Below the pieces are notes generated by a model. That model was not told where the DNA came from. It saw only the letters and a program-made list of their open reading frames with translations, and made no database searches. From Myxococcales bacterium (GTDB lineage Bacteria; Myxococcota_A; Bradymonadia; REDH01), in assembly GCA_020633625.1 (NCBI GenBank), contig JACKDJ010000006.1, positions 1 through 64,000 on the forward strand: DNA of 64,000 nucleotides, given 5' to 3'. The position numbers and the translations under genes were made by a program. This document shows, piece by piece, positions 24,293-33,578 of this stretch. Each line of letters starts with the position of its first letter. Positions within the stretch are counted from its first letter, which is position 1.

Positions 24293-25078
24293 ATGCACTC
24301 GAAGCAAGACCCCAGACGTCTCCACCAGCTGCCGCAGGCGAAGCTCCCTCGCGGCCGATGCATTGCACGCGACGCCTCGGGCGCGTCGGCTCTGCGCTCG
24401 CGCGGCCGAGCGCTCCGCGCGCGTGTCGTGGGCCGCGCGGGCGTCGCGCTCTGCGCGCTGTTCGCGCTCCTGGCCGGCGTCGCAGCGTGCGAGCGCGAGC
24501 CGATTCGGTTCGCGCCGTTCCCTGGCACGCTGCCGTCGCCCGCCGCGGACCGTCTCGACCCGCTGCCGTCGACCGAGCTCGAGACGGTAGCTGCGATCGC
24601 GGCCGCTCGGCACCGGGTCGCAGACGCTGCGGTGACGGCAGCCGAGCTCGGCGTCTCGCAGGCGCGGGCGTCGCGGACGGCGCGGGCGCGGGCGCGCCCC
24701 GCGGCGCCCCGCCTGGTCGACCTGAACGACGCGTCGCCGACGCGTCTGCAGAGACTGTCAGGAGTGGGTCCCGCGCTCGCGGCGCGCATCGTCGAGGCTC
24801 GGCCGTTCGCCTCGGTGGACGACCTGCTGCGGGTCCGCGGCATTGGTCCCGCGACACTGGAGCGGCTGCGCCCGCATGTGACGATCGGCGGCGCGGCGGC
24901 CCACGCCGAGCCGCGCGCGCCCGACCACCTCACGCCCCCACCGGCCCCCGGTCCGCCCCCGGCCGACGCCCTCCCACCTCAGCCGACCGAACCCGTTTCG
25001 CCCGGCTTGCGCGAAGGACCGCCGCTCGATATGCCGACGCCCCTGACGGTGCACGCCACCGAACCTCTGGAGGAGTGA
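24293..25078 (+). CDS. Helix-hairpin-helix (ComEA-like) lipoprotein
   Basis: This 261-aa protein starts with a long basic N-region, a hydrophobic helix and a lipobox (LAGVAAC, residues about 58-64), so it is likely anchored on the cell surface. A tandem helix-hairpin-helix DNA-binding domain (LSGVGPALAARIV, VRGIGPATLERL) is preceded by DLNDAS, the pattern of ComEA-type proteins that bind incoming DNA. The C-terminal 60 residues are Pro-rich. GGGAGG lies upstream of ATG 24293. It ends 4 bases before adk and is probably cotranscribed with it. A part in DNA uptake is inference only. Confidence 0.8.
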   Translation: MHSKQDPRRLHQLPQAKLPRGRCIARDASGASALRSRGRALRARVVGRAGVALCALFALLAGVAACEREPIRFAPFPGTLPSPAADRLDPLPSTELETVAAIAAARHRVADAAVTAAELGVSQARASRTARARARPAAPRLVDLNDASPTRLQRLSGVGPALAARIVEARPFASVDDLLRVRGIGPATLERLRPHVTIGGAAAHAEPRAPDHLTPPPAPGPPPADALPPQPTEPVSPGLREGPPLDMPTPLTVHATEPLEE

Positions 25079-25082
25079 ACAG

Positions 25083-25709
25083 ATGCGAATGATTCTGATC
25101 GGGCCCCCGGGCGCCGGAAAGGGGACGCAGGCCGCGCGGCTGGTCGACGCGCTCGCCATCCCCCACATCTCCTCTGGCGACATGCTGCGCGCGGCGGTCG
25201 CGGAGGGAACCGCGCTGGGTGTCGAGGCCGACGGCTACATGAAGCAGGGGCTCCTCGTCCCAGACGCCGTCGTCATCGGAATGGTCATCGAGCGAATCGG
25301 GAAGGCCGACTGCGCACACGGTTTCATGCTCGACGGCTTTCCGCGCACGGCTCCTCAGGCGGCGGCGCTCGACGAGGCCCTGTCGGTGGCGGGGGTGTCT
25401 CTCGACGCGGTCGTCCTCATCGAGGTCGACGACAGCTTGATCGTCGAGCGCATCTGCGGACGCCGTTCGGATCCGGCGACCGGCGCGATCTACCACCTAC
25501 GCTTCAACCCGCCGCCGGCCGACGTCGTCGACCGCCTCGTTCAGCGAAAGGACGACACCGAGGCGGCGTGCGTCGCGCGGCTCGAGAAGTACCACGCCGA
25601 GACGGCGCCCATCGTGCCGTTCTACGAGGCGAAGGGGATCTTGCGGCGCGTCGACGGCGTGGGAAGCCCGGACGAAGTCACGGGTCGCCTGAAGAGCGCG
25701 CTCGCGTAG
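25083..25709 (+). CDS. adk: Adenylate kinase
   Basis: This 208-aa enzyme interconverts ATP plus AMP and two ADP. The P-loop GPPGAGKGTQ is at residues 7-16, followed by the NMP-binding ISSGDMLRAAV and the LID region GRRSDPATGAIYHLRFNPP. The DGFPRT motif is intact. The LID lacks the four zinc-binding cysteines of Gram-positive enzymes and is a few residues shorter than the usual long form. The ribosome site GGAGG lies in the end of the upstream helix-hairpin-helix gene. It is not beside secY as in many bacteria. Confidence 0.96.
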   Translation: MRMILIGPPGAGKGTQAARLVDALAIPHISSGDMLRAAVAEGTALGVEADGYMKQGLLVPDAVVIGMVIERIGKADCAHGFMLDGFPRTAPQAAALDEALSVAGVSLDAVVLIEVDDSLIVERICGRRSDPATGAIYHLRFNPPPADVVDRLVQRKDDTEAACVARLEKYHAETAPIVPFYEAKGILRRVDGVGSPDEVTGRLKSALA

Positions 25710-25762
25710 CGTTCGTCCCTCGGACCGGCGGTCGCTGGCCGCAGCGCGCTCGACGGAAGGCT

Positions 25763-26800
25763 CTACGCGACGCCCTCGGGGGTCACGAGGGTGACGGTGG
25801 TGCCGGCGCGCGCCGCCTGAGCGAGCGCGTCGGTCGCAAGTGCGGTGGTGAGCGACTCGTCGGGATCGATGGTTGGCGCGTGCCCGTCGCGGACGTGCCG
25901 CACGAATCGCTCGGCTTGTGCGACGTAGGGGTCTCCCCCGGCGATCACGGTCACCTGCTCGGGCACGCCGGGGCGTCTCAGCTTGAGCACGCCGGGGCCG
26001 GCGCAGGTCCAAGGCGACTCGAGGCACAACACGCCGAGCGTGCCGTGCACGCGAAACGCGTGCTCCTCGGCTGCGTCGATCGAGGTGAAGACGCGCGCGG
26101 CGACGCCGTCGTCCCACTGCAGGACGCCGGCGAGGGTGCGGTCGACGCCTCCGCGAAAGCTCGCGACGGCGACGGCGGACAGGGGGGCGCGGCCGCGAAG
26201 CCAGATCGCGGCGTCGACGGGGTAGCAGCCGACGTCGAGCAAGGCGCCGCCGCCGAGCGCCGCGCTGGCGACGATGGAGTCCGGATCGTCGAGCTCGAAC
26301 GTGAAGGCGCCGTCGATCGAGACGACGTCGCCGATGGTCCCGGCGAGAACGGCCGACCGGAGCGCGTCCCACTGCGGGTGGGCGCGGTACATGAACGCCT
26401 CGACGACGCGCACCCCTCGGGAGCGAGCCGCGCGCCCGATCTCGGCGGTGTCGCGCGCGCACGTCGTCATCGGCTTCTCGACGAGCACATGCAGTCCGGC
26501 CGCGACGGCGCGGAGTGTCCACTCTGCGTGGAGCGCGTTTGGCAGCGAGATGTAGACGGCGTCGACGAGATCGGGGTCGAGCAGCGCCGCGTAGCTGTCG
26601 AGGGCGGTGGTCGCGCCGAGCGCGGCGGCCTTGGCGGCCGCGCGCTCGAGAGTGCGGCTGGCGACGGCGCTGACGGTAGAGTCGGCAGCGCCGGCCAGCG
26701 CGGGGCCGACGCGGTCGACGATGCTGGCGACACCCAGGATCCCCCAGCGAAGGGGTCGCGCCTCGCTGCTACCCGTCTCGGGTGTGGTGGCTACGGGCAC
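25763..26800 (-). CDS. Gfo/Idh/MocA-family NAD(P)-dependent oxidoreductase
   Basis: This 345-aa protein has an N-terminal Rossmann fold (LRWGILGVASIVDRVGPAL), the EKPM motif in LHVLVEKPMTTCA (the family's conserved Lys) and a C-terminal GFO_IDH_MocA domain (GGGALLDVGCYPVDAAIWL). It probably oxidises or reduces a sugar or cyclitol; the substrate cannot be told. The GTG start at 26800 overlaps the end of birA by 10 bases, so it appears to be the last gene of the nadC-birA operon. No ribosome site is clear at this start. Confidence 0.87.
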   Translation of the reverse strand: MPVATTPETGSSEARPLRWGILGVASIVDRVGPALAGAADSTVSAVASRTLERAAAKAAALGATTALDSYAALLDPDLVDAVYISLPNALHAEWTLRAVAAGLHVLVEKPMTTCARDTAEIGRAARSRGVRVVEAFMYRAHPQWDALRSAVLAGTIGDVVSIDGAFTFELDDPDSIVASAALGGGALLDVGCYPVDAAIWLRGRAPLSAVAVASFRGGVDRTLAGVLQWDDGVAARVFTSIDAAEEHAFRVHGTLGVLCLESPWTCAGPGVLKLRRPGVPEQVTVIAGGDPYVAQAERFVRHVRDGHAPTIDPDESLTTALATDALAQAARAGTTVTLVTPEGVA

Positions 26801-27555
26801 GGTGGGCTCTTTGGGTTCCGGGTTCCGGCAAATGTGACTTCACCGGCGCGCGCGACGACGCTGGTACCGTCATCGAGCGCGATGATGAGCCCACCGTCGC
26901 CGCCGACGCCCCGCGCGACACCGCTGCGGCCCTCGTGCGTGACACGCCGCCCGGCGGTGATGTCGAATCGGCGCCAGCGGTCGAGGACCGCAGCGACGCC
27001 GGCGGTCGTCAGCGCGTCGACGGCGGCGACCACGCCGGCGCGCAGCTGTGCGGCGAGGGTCTCGATCGGCGGCGGCGGGCTGTCGACGAGCTGAGCGATC
27101 GAGGCCGCGGGGGTTGCGACGGTCTGCGTGAGGACGGTGCGCTCGGTCAGGACGTTGACGCCAATCCCGGCGACGACCCCGACGATCCGGTCGCGGTCGA
27201 CGACGGCCTCGCAGAGGATCCCGCCGACCTTCTCGTCGGTGTTTGGCGCCCAGATGTCGTTTGGCCACTTCAGGCCGACCGGAACACCGAGCCGCTCGAG
27301 GGTCTCGGCGACGCCGACTCCGACGGAGAGCGGGATGAGCGACGTGGCCGGGCTCGCGCGAGGACCGACGATCGCGATGGACAGGGCGAGCGAGGTGCCT
27401 GGGTGTGTGGTCCAGCTGCGGCCGTGTCTGCCGCGTCCGCTCGTTTGGCGTCGCGCCATGAGCGCGCGCCCGTCGTGACACCCTGCGCGGATCCACGCGG
27501 CCACGACGTCGTTGGTGCTCTCGACTTCGTCGACGACCTCGAGGAGGGGGTGCAC
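26791..27555 (-). CDS. birA: Biotin--[acetyl-CoA-carboxylase] ligase
   Basis: This 254-aa group I (monofunctional) biotin protein ligase activates biotin as biotinyl-AMP and attaches it to biotin-carrier proteins. The biotin-binding signature GRGRHGRSW and the catalytic KWPNDI are both present, together with GILCEAVVD and the C-terminal SH3-like part. There is no N-terminal helix-turn-helix, so it would not act as a repressor. GTG 27555 is chosen as the first start before the conserved VVDEVESTND. It begins 17 bases after the nadC stop. Confidence 0.93.
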   Translation of the reverse strand: MHPLLEVVDEVESTNDVVAAWIRAGCHDGRALMARRQTSGRGRHGRSWTTHPGTSLALSIAIVGPRASPATSLIPLSVGVGVAETLERLGVPVGLKWPNDIWAPNTDEKVGGILCEAVVDRDRIVGVVAGIGVNVLTERTVLTQTVATPAASIAQLVDSPPPPIETLAAQLRAGVVAAVDALTTAGVAAVLDRWRRFDITAGRRVTHEGRSGVARGVGGDGGLIIALDDGTSVVARAGEVTFAGTRNPKSPPCP

Positions 27556-27571
27556 GGCGGGATCCGGCGCT

Positions 27572-28423
27572 TCAGTGGTCGGCGAAGAAGTCGAGGCTGA
27601 TATCGACGTTTGGCGCCGAGTGGGTGATCGCGCCCGACGAGACGATGTCGAGGCCAACGTCGCGCAGCTCTGCGAGGCGGCTCTCGGTGATGTTGCCGGA
27701 CGCTTCGACGATGGCGCGGCCGGCGACGATCGCGCAGGCCTCGCGCATGGTCTCGGTCGACATATTGTCGAGCAGCACGGCGTCGGCGCCTGCCTCGAGC
27801 GCGGCGCGGAGCTCATCGAGTGTGGTGACCTCGACCTCGATGCGGGTGAGGAACGGCGCGTACGCGCGCACCTTGGCGACGGCGTCGGCGATCGAGCCGG
27901 CGGCGGCGATGTGATTGTCCTTGATCATCGCGCCCGAGCCGAGGTTGTAGCGGTGATTGTGCCCGCCGCCGAGGCGCACGGCGTACTTCTCGAGCTCCCG
28001 AAACCCGGGTGTGGTCTTGCGTGTATCGACGAGCTTGGGGCCGTTGGGGCCGAGCGCGGCGACGTAGCGCTTGGTGATGGTCGCGACGCCGCTCATGTGG
28101 CGCAGGAAGTTCAGCATGACCCGCTCGGCGCGCAGCAGCGACCGGACGCGACCGTGCACGGTCCCGAACTGGCCGGGGGTGATCGCGGCGCCGTCGCGGA
28201 CGGACCACGCGAACGTCGCCTCGGGGTCGACCTGACGCATGACCTCCCGGACGATGGGGATCCCGGCGACGACGAGCGGCTCTTTCGCGAGGAACGCGGC
28301 GCCGATGGTGGCGTCATCGGCGAAGATTGCGTCGGCCGTGACGTCGCCGAGCGAGAGGTCTTCGTGGAGCGCGAGCTCGATGAGGTCGCGGGTGGCGGAC
28401 GAGAAGCGGAAGGGTGTGGGCAT
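27572..28423 (-). CDS. nadC: Nicotinate-nucleotide pyrophosphorylase (quinolinate phosphoribosyltransferase)
   Basis: This 283-aa enzyme makes nicotinate mononucleotide from quinolinate and PRPP in NAD synthesis. Recognisable motifs are LHEDLSLGDVTADAIF at the N-terminus, RHMSGVATITKRYV, DTRKTTPGFRELEKYAV, GGGHNHRYNL and DAVLLDNMS. The C-terminal EASGNIT segment is intact. ATG 28423 is preferred over a longer reading. It is first in an operon with birA and the oxidoreductase. It is divergent from the 1632-aa lipoprotein gene, with about 150 bases between them. Confidence 0.95.
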   Translation of the reverse strand: MPTPFRFSSATRDLIELALHEDLSLGDVTADAIFADDATIGAAFLAKEPLVVAGIPIVREVMRQVDPEATFAWSVRDGAAITPGQFGTVHGRVRSLLRAERVMLNFLRHMSGVATITKRYVAALGPNGPKLVDTRKTTPGFRELEKYAVRLGGGHNHRYNLGSGAMIKDNHIAAAGSIADAVAKVRAYAPFLTRIEVEVTTLDELRAALEAGADAVLLDNMSTETMREACAIVAGRAIVEASGNITESRLAELRDVGLDIVSSGAITHSAPNVDISLDFFADH

Positions 28424-28575
28424 GGCGCGGGCGGCGAGAGGTCTCGCGCACCTATCGCCCCGCGCGAACGGGCGCAATCGGTCCGTTCTCGGGTGGTTCG
28501 GCTCGTCCTTACCGTTGACCCTCGCGACCGACGCGTTCTAGCGTGCCCCGGCCCATGCCCGAAGGTCGCAACCCA

Positions 28576-31500
28576 ATGAAGTCGAAGCACGCATTCCTGG
28601 TCGTCGTCATCGCGGTGGTCTTCACCGGCGCGTGCAACCTGCTCTCCGACGACCCGAACGCGCTCGACGCCGACACGGCTGACATAGACGCCGGCGACAT
28701 CGGCGATATCGGCGACGTCGACGATTCGGACACGCCGGACCTCACGCCTTCGTCTCGCAACGCGTGCGGCGGGAGTTCGGCGCTTCGATATCGCGGCACG
28801 GCCCACGCTCCGGGCGACCGATGCGGCTGCACCGGGACGCTCGTCTGCGCCGGCCTCGACGCGCTGCGGTGCACGAATGACGTTGGCAACAACGCGTGCG
28901 GTGGCTGCGGCGAGCTCGCCGGAGTCCCGGGCGAGGAGTGCGGGCCGTGCGGGGGCGGGACCTGGCAGTGCGAGGCGGGCGCCGTCTCTTGCGTCGGCGC
29001 TCCGGCGCTGAACCTGTGCGGAGGGTGCACGGAGCTCGCCGGCGCCCCGGGCGCGCCATGCGATGACAGCGTCGAGTCGCGCTGGGAGTGCGCCGACGAC
29101 AGCGTGACGTGCGTTGCGCCAGAGAAGAACGTGTGCGGCGGGACGGGGCCGCTCGAGTTCGAAGGGCTCGAGGCCAAGCCAGGAGAGGAGTGCGAGGGAG
29201 CCTGCGGCGCAGGAAGGCTGATCTGCGATCCAGAGACGAGGGCCCTGTTCTGCGACGCGCCCGGCGCGAACGGCTGCGGTGGCTGCGGTCCGCTCTCGGG
29301 TGCCGTCGGCGGTTCGTGCGGATGCGGCGGGTCTGGCCGTTGGGTCTGCGACGGCGAGGACGTCTCGTGCGACGGTGGCGTCACCAACCCCTGCGGCGGC
29401 TGCTCTGCACTCGCAGCGCCTCCTGGAAATCCCTGCGCTGGCGGCGGGACGCGGATCTGCGTGTCTCCGACCGTCACCGCGTGCGTCGCGGTGTCGGGGC
29501 TGAGCAACGCGTGCGGCGGCGAGGCTTCGCTGACCAGCCTCCCCGGCTCCGCCTGCGGGTCGTGCGACTCCGGGACAGTCGCGTGCGACGGCACAGATGC
29601 GGTGGCTTGCGAGGGAGACCTGGGCCGCGCGGCGTTCAACGTCTGCGGCGGCTGCGATGGCCTTGTCGGAGAGGTCGGTGACCGCTGCGGGACGTGCGGC
29701 GAGGGAGCGCTCGATTGCGCCGGCAGTGACGCGCTGGTGTGCGATGGGACGACGGGGGGCGCTGCGGCGAACGCCTGCGGCGGCTGCGGCCCGCTCGCAC
29801 ACGACCCCGACACGGAGTGTGGTGTGTGCGCCGCGTGGCGCTGCGTCGGGGGCGGTTTGCAGTGCCTGGCAGACCCGGGGGCGCCGGGGTGCGGGTCATC
29901 GCGGGTGCGCTGCGCGGACCTCGACTGTGACAGCGAGCATCGACGCTGCGTCGAGGCGACGCCGATGGTCGACGCGACGTGCGGCGCGTGCGTCGACGAG
30001 TACTCGGAGGTCGACGGCGTCTGCGAGCCGGACCCCGGCGCGAGAACGCCGGTCGTGTCGACGAGCGAGGTCTCGACAGAGACGCTGGGCGTCACGGACG
30101 TGGTAATCGAGGGCGCCATCACCGATCTGGGTGACCCGGCCCCGACCCAGCACGGCTTCTGTCGCGGTGCCCGCGCCAACCCCGCGATCGGGGGCAGCGG
30201 AGTCACGTGCTCGACGCTGGGGGCACCGGCCGCGGCGGGGCCGTTCACCGAGGGAGTAACAGGGCTGACGGGCGGTACGACGTATCATGTTCGCGCCTAC
30301 GCGACGAACGAAGCGGGGACAGCGTACGGGGAGAGTCGCCGCTTCACGACCCCGGTCTCGAGCTGCGGGGATGGCTTGGTGACCGGCAGCGAAGACTGTG
30401 ACGGCGACCTCGCAGGCCGCTCGTGCACAGAGCTCGACTACGTGGCCGGCGAGCTCGCGTGCGACGCAGACTGCCACTTCGACACATCCGCCTGCCTGAC
30501 CCAGCTCTGTGGAGATGACGTCGTGTCGGGGACGGAGGAGTGTGATGGCGCCGTGCCGGCGGGCGTCACGTGCACGTCGCTCGGGTTCGAATCGGGGACG
30601 CCGAGCTGCTCGCGTGGCTGCACGATCGACTCGTCGGGTTGCGTGCGTCTCCCTGCGGTCACGACGGCCGTGGTAGCGTCCGGAACCATCACGTCGACGA
30701 GCGCGTTGGTTTCGGGAAATGTGACCAACCTCGGCGTGCCGAACCCCACGCAGCACGGCTTCTGCCGGGGCTCGAGCACGAACCCGGCGGTCGGCGGCAG
30801 CGGCGTCGTTTGTTCCACGCTCGGTGCGAGGACGACGACCGGCGCGTTCAGCGACACGATCTCGGGGCTGACGCCGGCTACGACGTACTTCGTGCGCGCG
30901 TACGCGACGAACGCCGCCGGAACGGCATATGGCACGAGCAGGAGCTTCACGACGGCCTCGGCGGCGCTGCTCGTGCTGGGGACCGAATGCAGCGCCGACA
31001 GCCAGTGCGCGTCGGGGCTGTGTTCGACCGACGCGTCGGAGACGACGAACCGGCGCTGTGTGCCGCGCGAGCTCGCCGGCGCCGGCGGCGGCCCGATGGA
31101 GTTCCGCTACGTCCCGGCAACCGGCAGCGGCGGCTTCATTCAGGGGTCGCCAGGCGGTGAGCTCGGCCACGACTCGGACGAGACGCAGTGGCGATCGACG
31201 ATCACCCGCGCCTACTTCGTGGGCCGCACGGAGGTGACGCAGGGTCAGTGGAAGGAGGCGACCGACGGCGCGAACCCGTCGTGCTACCAGACGACGTCGG
31301 GCGGGTCGTGCAGCGCGACGAACGCAAACGACGGTGGTCCGGTCGAGCAGGTCGACTGGTGGGCAGCGGCAGCGTACGCGAACTGGCTGAGCGACCAGGC
31401 CGGGTTGCCCCGCTGTTACACGTTCACGCCGTCGGATTGGGACCGCACGGTCTCGAACTGGAGCGGCGGGAACAGTGGCATCGGGACGGCCCCGGACGGC

Positions 31501-33474
31501 GTCGTCATCGCAGGGCCCGCGTGCGCCGGGTATCGGCTCTTGACGGAGAGCGAGTGGGAATGGGCTGCGCGCGGTCCAGTCGGCGCCGGCACGCTGACGT
31601 CCGCGTACTACTGGGGTGCGGCGGTCGACGAGGCGTATCTGTGGTACGGGTCGAACTCGGGCGGGCGTACGCGCGCGGTCGGGGGGAAGCTCCCGAACGG
31701 CTATGGGCTCGCAGACATGTCCGGCAACGTCTGGGAGTGGACGTCGGACGGCTACACAAACTACCCGGCGAGCGCCGCCGAAGACCACTGGGTACAAGCG
31801 GCGGGTTCGGGCCGCGTGAATCGCGGGGGAGCTTACGAGACCCCGGCGCAGTATCCGCGCTCCGCCAGCCGGAACCTCGTCGACCCCGACCTCGGGGCCA
31901 GCAATTCGGGCTTTCGACTGGCCCGGACCGTGTCCGTCGCTCCGTGTGGCGATGGCATCGTGAGTGGCTCCGAGCAGTGTGACTCCGGCGTTGGCGGCGC
32001 GACCTGCGACTCGAGTTCGTTTGTCGGCGGCGAGCTCCGCTGTGACGCAGACTGCCGCTTCGAAACCTCGGCCTGCCTGACCCAGCTCTGCGGAGACGAC
32101 GTCGTGTCGGGGACGGAGGAGTGTGACGGCTCCGTGCCCGCGGGCGTCACGTGCGCGTCGCTTGGCTTCACCTCGGGGACCCCCAGTTGCTCCCGTAGCT
32201 GCACGATCGACTCGTCGGGCTGTGTGCGACTTCCGGCGGTCACGACGGCGGCGGTCGCGGCGGGAACCATCACGTCGACGAGCGCCTTGGTGGCGGGCAA
32301 TGTCACGAACCTTGGGGCGCCAAACCCGACACAGCACGGCTTCTGCCGTGGCCCGAGCGCGAACCCGGCGGTCGGCGGCAGCGGCGTTGTTTGTTCCACG
32401 CTCGGTGCGCGAACATCGACGGGATCGTTCAACGAGACCATCTCTGGACTGACGCCGGGGACGACGTACTTCGTCCGCGCGTACGCGACCAACGCGGCCG
32501 GGACAGCCTATGGTGCGAGCCGGAGCTTCTCGACGCCGCCGGCGCTGCTCGCGCTTGGGACGGCCTGCACGTCGAGCGCCGAGTGTGACTCGGGGCTGTG
32601 CTCGACCGACGAGGTCGCGAGCACGAACCGCCGCTGCGCACCGAGCGAGCTCCCTGCGGCCGCGGGTGGCGCGATGGAGTTTCGATACATCCCCGCGACG
32701 GGGACCGGCGGATTCACTCAGGGCTCTCCGCTGACCGAGGCCGACCGCTCGGGCGACGAGTTGCAGTGGCAGTCGACCATCACGCGCGCGTACTTCATCA
32801 GCCGCACCGAGGTGACGCAGGGGCAGTGGAAGGTGGCAACCGGGGGAACGAACCCGTCATGGAACCCCGACGACAGCCGCCCCGTCGAGATGGTGGACTG
32901 GTGGACCGTCGCGGCGTTCGCGAACTGGTTGAGCGAACAAGCCGGCCTCGAACGCTGCTACACCTTCACGCCGGCAAACTGGGACCGCGACGTCTTGAAC
33001 TGGGCAGACGGCGAGGGTGCCGACGAGGTGACAGGGATCGCGTGGAGCGGTGCCTCGTGCGCTGGCTACCGATTGCCGACGGAGAGCGAGTGGGAGTGGG
33101 CAGCCCGCGGCCCGGTCGCGGGCGGCAGCCTCACGACGCCATGGTACTGGGGCTCGACGTTCAACCCATCCTACGCGTGGTACTCAGGAAACTCCGCGTC
33201 GGGCACAAACCCCGTCGGCACCAAGCTCGCGAATGCCTACGGCCTCAGAGACATGTCGGGCAACGTCTACGAGTGGGTCTGGGACCTCTATGGCGCCTAC
33301 CCGCTGATCAACAGAGTCGACTACGCTGGGCCTTCGACCGGAGACGGGCGGTGCAACCGCGGCGGTGGCTGGGTCTTTGGAGCCGAGGTCACGCGGTCAG
33401 CTCAGCGGCAGTACGGCGACCCAGCCAACCGGTTCGTCGACCAGGGCTTCCGATTGGCGAGGACGGCGCTGTAG
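28576..33474 (+). CDS. 1632-aa lipoprotein with Cys-rich repeats and two FGE-sulfatase domains
   Basis: The lipobox VFTGAC follows MKSKHAFLVVVIAV. Residues about 60-480 hold roughly ten Cys-rich units beginning NACGGC. Fibronectin-like segments (TTYHVRAYATNEAGTAYG) and CGDG..CDG units follow. Two formylglycine-generating-enzyme folds lie near 838-1118 and 1363-1632, each with TEVTQGQWK, LLTESEWEWAARGP or LPTESEWEWAARGP, and MSGNVWEW or MSGNVYEW. The block from about 30361 to 31930 is duplicated at 31945-33470. The C-terminal RGG segments (RGGAYETP, RGGGWVFG) lack the catalytic cysteines of true FGE. Probably a surface-displayed ligand-binding protein. Start ATG 28576; GTG 28543 and ATG 28555 are alternatives. 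Confidence 0.83.
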   Translation: MKSKHAFLVVVIAVVFTGACNLLSDDPNALDADTADIDAGDIGDIGDVDDSDTPDLTPSSRNACGGSSALRYRGTAHAPGDRCGCTGTLVCAGLDALRCTNDVGNNACGGCGELAGVPGEECGPCGGGTWQCEAGAVSCVGAPALNLCGGCTELAGAPGAPCDDSVESRWECADDSVTCVAPEKNVCGGTGPLEFEGLEAKPGEECEGACGAGRLICDPETRALFCDAPGANGCGGCGPLSGAVGGSCGCGGSGRWVCDGEDVSCDGGVTNPCGGCSALAAPPGNPCAGGGTRICVSPTVTACVAVSGLSNACGGEASLTSLPGSACGSCDSGTVACDGTDAVACEGDLGRAAFNVCGGCDGLVGEVGDRCGTCGEGALDCAGSDALVCDGTTGGAAANACGGCGPLAHDPDTECGVCAAWRCVGGGLQCLADPGAPGCGSSRVRCADLDCDSEHRRCVEATPMVDATCGACVDEYSEVDGVCEPDPGARTPVVSTSEVSTETLGVTDVVIEGAITDLGDPAPTQHGFCRGARANPAIGGSGVTCSTLGAPAAAGPFTEGVTGLTGGTTYHVRAYATNEAGTAYGESRRFTTPVSSCGDGLVTGSEDCDGDLAGRSCTELDYVAGELACDADCHFDTSACLTQLCGDDVVSGTEECDGAVPAGVTCTSLGFESGTPSCSRGCTIDSSGCVRLPAVTTAVVASGTITSTSALVSGNVTNLGVPNPTQHGFCRGSSTNPAVGGSGVVCSTLGARTTTGAFSDTISGLTPATTYFVRAYATNAAGTAYGTSRSFTTASAALLVLGTECSADSQCASGLCSTDASETTNRRCVPRELAGAGGGPMEFRYVPATGSGGFIQGSPGGELGHDSDETQWRSTITRAYFVGRTEVTQGQWKEATDGANPSCYQTTSGGSCSATNANDGGPVEQVDWWAAAAYANWLSDQAGLPRCYTFTPSDWDRTVSNWSGGNSGIGTAPDGVVIAGPACAGYRLLTESEWEWAARGPVGAGTLTSAYYWGAAVDEAYLWYGSNSGGRTRAVGGKLPNGYGLADMSGNVWEWTSDGYTNYPASAAEDHWVQAAGSGRVNRGGAYETPAQYPRSASRNLVDPDLGASNSGFRLARTVSVAPCGDGIVSGSEQCDSGVGGATCDSSSFVGGELRCDADCRFETSACLTQLCGDDVVSGTEECDGSVPAGVTCASLGFTSGTPSCSRSCTIDSSGCVRLPAVTTAAVAAGTITSTSALVAGNVTNLGAPNPTQHGFCRGPSANPAVGGSGVVCSTLGARTSTGSFNETISGLTPGTTYFVRAYATNAAGTAYGASRSFSTPPALLALGTACTSSAECDSGLCSTDEVASTNRRCAPSELPAAAGGAMEFRYIPATGTGGFTQGSPLTEADRSGDELQWQSTITRAYFISRTEVTQGQWKVATGGTNPSWNPDDSRPVEMVDWWTVAAFANWLSEQAGLERCYTFTPANWDRDVLNWADGEGADEVTGIAWSGASCAGYRLPTESEWEWAARGPVAGGSLTTPWYWGSTFNPSYAWYSGNSASGTNPVGTKLANAYGLRDMSGNVYEWVWDLYGAYPLINRVDYAGPSTGDGRCNRGGGWVFGAEVTRSAQRQYGDPANRFVDQGFRLARTAL
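30361..33470 (+). repeat. Tandem 1.6-kb internal duplication
   Basis: Two consecutive blocks (about 30361-31930 and 31945-33470) have the same order: CGDG unit, CGDDVVSGTEECDG unit, fibronectin-like segment, SGLCSTD segment, FGE fold. Identity is very high in the first 500 bases (for example GACGTCGTGTCGGGGACGGA in both) and lower in the FGE parts. Confidence 0.85.
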
Positions 33475-33578
33475 GCGCACGCTGGGCCTGCCGGCCCGTT
33501 GCGTCGCGCGCCGCGCCGTACTAGAGCCCCAGCGGCCCACGCGCTCGCCGTGGGTGGCCCGAGACCTCCGAGGACGCG

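Noticed and set aside
28111..32492. Long minus-strand open frames opposite the 1632-aa lipoprotein
   Set aside because: High-GC shadow frames without recognisable domains or translation signals; the plus strand has a lipobox and FGE folds.
31091..33470. Annotation as formylglycine-generating enzyme (sulfatase activator)
   Set aside because: Active-site cysteines are missing in both copies and no sulfatase gene is nearby.
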